The notes under the pieces are model-generated. The model did not search any database and was not told where the DNA came from. It saw only the letters and a program-made list of their open reading frames with translations. A stretch of 64,000 nt of DNA from Deltaproteobacteria bacterium (GTDB taxonomy: Bacteria > Myxococcota_A > Polyangia > JAAYKL01). A program made the translations under genes and the position numbers. The DNA lies in NCBI GenBank assembly GCA_016937015.1, contig JAFGWT010000327.1, positions 1-64,000 on the forward strand, written 5' to 3'. This document shows, piece after piece, positions 61,274 to 64,000 of this stretch; within the stretch, counting starts at the first letter, position 1; every line of letters starts with the position of its first letter.

Positions 61274-64000
61274 ATGAACACTAACTTCCCATCGCTCCGT
61301 CAATTGCAAGTCCTTTTTAGACAGCGTTGCGGTGCCCAAGTCTGGGCACAGGGCGAGCGTCTGGCCCAGATGGATGCGGTCGAAGGCTTATCTTCATCAA
61401 CCGATGAAATTGAATTTCGTGTGAATACACCGGCCGAGGTGACCGATCCAACGGTGATTTTGTATCCAGAAGACAATGAATGGGAATGTTCGTGCAAACT
61501 GAAAACAGATTGCTGTGCTCATGTGGCGGCATGCATCATCGCTACCCTTTCAGCCAATCAGCGCGGCGCTCCTTTGCCTAAAAAGGAGAAACGCCCCACC
61601 CGCCTTGAATATCGCTTTTACAGACATGGGACCATGCTAACGCTGACCCGCAATTACATTGCCGCCACAGGGCAAAGGCAGACTTTGACCCGCCCTATTA
61701 TGTCGCAGATTGCCGCGCGTACCTTTCCTTTGGGCTATCGGCCCGCACAGCTTGATCTGAATGCGGATTTAATCATTGGACGAAACATTCACCCCCAGAA
61801 AAAACTCCCCGCCGACCTGCTTGCGGACCTCATAGCGGAACTGGGCGAAGTGGAATTGGTTTTTCTCGATGATCACCCTATCGCCGTTTCTCCGGAACCA
61901 GTACTGCCGCGGATAGAGGTGCTTGCCACCGGCGACGGCGGCGTGGAGCTGCGTTTGAACCCCAATCCCGATCTCGACGAGATTCTGGCTCCCGGGGCAG
62001 GCCTGTGTGGAAACACCATTCAGCCAATTGGTCAGCGTGGGATTTGCGGTGACGCCATGGAAAAGCTGCCCCGGCGAATCACTTACGGCCGCAAGGATCT
62101 GGCGGAGTTTGTCGCCGATGTCCTGCCACAACTGGAACGGGATAATTATGTGGACATCCGAACGGATATCCTGCCTCCGATCTCACGATTTGTAGAGCCG
62201 CGGCTCATTATGAACATGCGCCAGGATGGCAGCACTGTGACGGTCCTTCCGGAAATTGTATATGGAAATCCGCCTCATGTAAAAATAAAGAACGGCCGGA
62301 TGGAGTATATTGATGGCAGCATTCCGGTGCGTGACATCAAGGCCGAAAAAGAGATGGAAGCCACCCTCAGGGACGATCTCAATCTGGTCCCGGGTAGAAA
62401 AGTCCTATACAATCGCCGTGATGCATCGATTTTTGTTGAAAAAGCGCAGGAATGGAGCGAATCCACTCTGGATGCAACCCAGCATGCCATCCGAAACGCT
62501 GCGCCTCTCGTGCCCAGGGTTGAGGTGAACGACGACGCATTCGACATCTGGTTTACATTGGAAAACATGGAAGATCCGACATTTAACGGGCGTCAGGCCA
62601 ACGCCCGAAATGTGCTCGAAGCCTGGGGGGAAGGACTCAATCTGGCGCCACTGGAAGGCGGCGGTTTTGCTCCCATCCCGCAGAGCTGGCTGGATAAGCA
62701 CGCGGCGCTGGTTCTGGACCTGCTCGATGCCAGACGGGATGAAGACAAAAAAGTTGCAACCGCTGCCGTTCCAATGCTCGCCAGGCTCTGCGATGACCTC
62801 GACATCGAGCATCAACCGTGTTTTAGCCGGCTATCGCCGCTGATTGATAATTTTAATACGATTACAGAAGCCCCGCTTCCGGGTGATCTCACCGCCACGT
62901 TGCGGGGATACCAGAAGCGCGGCGTCGACTGGCTGGTATTTCTGCGCAACGCCAGTCTTGGGGGGGTGCTCGCCGATGATATGGGTCTGGGAAAAACCAT
63001 TCAGGCGCTATGCGCCATGACTGGCAAGACCCTCGTGATCTGTCCCACCAGCGTGATTCACAACTGGGCGTCTGAAGCGGCGACCTTCCGTCCTGGACTC
63101 AAAGTTTGCGTATTCCACGGACAGAACCGCACCCTGGACATGTCTGCGGATCTGATTATCACCAACTATTCTCTGCTTCGAATTGAACGGGCAGCACTCA
63201 CCAGCCACGAGTGGGACTGTGTAGTCCTTGACGAATCTCAGAATATCAAGAATCCCGGCAGTCAGGCTGCCAAAGCCGCATTTCGACTCAAGGCGTCGTT
63301 CCGTCTCGCCATGAGCGGCACCCCGGTAGAGAACCGTCTCGAAGAACTGTGGAGCGTCTTCAATTTTACCAACCCCGGCCTGCTGGGCAATTACCGCAAA
63401 TTCCAAAAGCGGTTTTCCATTCCGATTGGACTGGGTGATCAGATTGCCACCGCCAGTCTGCGTCAGAAAATCAAACCATTCGTTTTGCGTCGCCGCAAAG
63501 ACGAAGTGGAGCTGGAGCTGCCCAGCCGAACCAATCTATTGCTGTACTGCGAGCTCAATGAATCCGAGCGGAACATCTACGATGCGGTTCGTGCGGCAAC
63601 CAGCAGTTCCATTGTTAAATCCCTGGAGGCCGGCGGGAGTATTATGGCAGCACTCGAGCAACTGCTTCGCCTTCGCCAGGCGGCCTGTCACCCATCTCTT
63701 GTACCCGGCCATGAGGCAGCCACATCATCCAAAATTGACCTGCTGATGCAGGAAATCACCGCCACCATCGCCAACGGTCACAAGGCACTGATTTTTTCCC
63801 AATGGACCGGTTTTCTGGATTTGGTGGAGCCCCACCTCAGGCAGTCGAACATTACTTTTGTGCGACTGGACGGGAGCACCAGGGATCGCGCCGGTGTAGT
63901 TGAAACCTTTCAGGGGGATGATGGACCGCCGGTGATGCTCATCTCGCTGAAAGCCGGAGGCACCGGGCTCAACCTCACGGCGGCCGATCATGTCTTTTTG
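61274..64000 (+). CDS. SWIM zinc finger plus SNF2-family helicase (3' end beyond window)
   Basis: Own translation from ATG 61274: MNTNFPSLRQLQVLFRQRCG..., SWIM CSCKLKTDCCAHVAAC, then GYQKRGVDWLVFLRNASLGGVLADDMGLGKTIQALCAM (Walker A), VVLDESQNIKN, AMSGTPVENRLEELWSVFNF; open to the window end. Confidence 0.92.
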   Translation, partial: MNTNFPSLRQLQVLFRQRCGAQVWAQGERLAQMDAVEGLSSSTDEIEFRVNTPAEVTDPTVILYPEDNEWECSCKLKTDCCAHVAACIIATLSANQRGAPLPKKEKRPTRLEYRFYRHGTMLTLTRNYIAATGQRQTLTRPIMSQIAARTFPLGYRPAQLDLNADLIIGRNIHPQKKLPADLLADLIAELGEVELVFLDDHPIAVSPEPVLPRIEVLATGDGGVELRLNPNPDLDEILAPGAGLCGNTIQPIGQRGICGDAMEKLPRRITYGRKDLAEFVADVLPQLERDNYVDIRTDILPPISRFVEPRLIMNMRQDGSTVTVLPEIVYGNPPHVKIKNGRMEYIDGSIPVRDIKAEKEMEATLRDDLNLVPGRKVLYNRRDASIFVEKAQEWSESTLDATQHAIRNAAPLVPRVEVNDDAFDIWFTLENMEDPTFNGRQANARNVLEAWGEGLNLAPLEGGGFAPIPQSWLDKHAALVLDLLDARRDEDKKVATAAVPMLARLCDDLDIEHQPCFSRLSPLIDNFNTITEAPLPGDLTATLRGYQKRGVDWLVFLRNASLGGVLADDMGLGKTIQALCAMTGKTLVICPTSVIHNWASEAATFRPGLKVCVFHGQNRTLDMSADLIITNYSLLRIERAALTSHEWDCVVLDESQNIKNPGSQAAKAAFRLKASFRLAMSGTPVENRLEELWSVFNFTNPGLLGNYRKFQKRFSIPIGLGDQIATASLRQKIKPFVLRRRKDEVELELPSRTNLLLYCELNESERNIYDAVRAATSSSIVKSLEAGGSIMAALEQLLRLRQAACHPSLVPGHEAATSSKIDLLMQEITATIANGHKALIFSQWTGFLDLVEPHLRQSNITFVRLDGSTRDRAGVVETFQGDDGPPVMLISLKAGGTGLNLTAADHVFL

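Noticed and set aside
1-64000. tRNA, rRNA, transposase or phage genes
   Set aside because: None recognised by reading translations and intergenic regions; a tRNAscan/ISfinder run would be needed to exclude them formally.

Overview
The window is a gene-dense stretch of a chromosome that looks Myxococcota/deltaproteobacterial. This is inferred from MYXO-CTERM-like tails, Ser-Asp-linker lipoproteins and many hybrid histidine kinases. I recognise about 35 coding regions. They include an RCC1-like lipoprotein (cut by the left edge), REC-CheX, a nucleotidyltransferase, PepD, GH74-type BNR lipoprotein, class I fumarase alpha/beta, CorA, a TamB/TamA pair, a GH3-family adenylating enzyme coupled to a 2787-aa type I PKS, several two-component systems, a TSP3/MYXO-CTERM protein, a XRE-like plus membrane gluzincin pair, an orphan shortened FlhA/SctV, a TonB receptor with orphan periplasmic-binding lipoproteins, a Ycf46-like AAA ATPase, and a SWIM-SNF2 helicase (cut by the right edge). 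The most unusual object is at 8258-10033(-). It is one ORF in which a radical SAM/SPASM enzyme is fused to a lipobox-containing tail carrying ten Tyr-Gly-Met-Pro-like motifs in Ser-Asp repeats, which looks like a peptide-modifying enzyme with its own repetitive substrate attached. Other strong leads are the GH3-PKS operon, the FlhA/SctV homologue that appears to lack the D1/D2 cytoplasmic subdomains, and a decayed locus (cyclase remnant plus frameshifted beta-helix gene). No rRNA, tRNA, CRISPR array or transposase was seen. All family calls are from reading translations; no database search was run.
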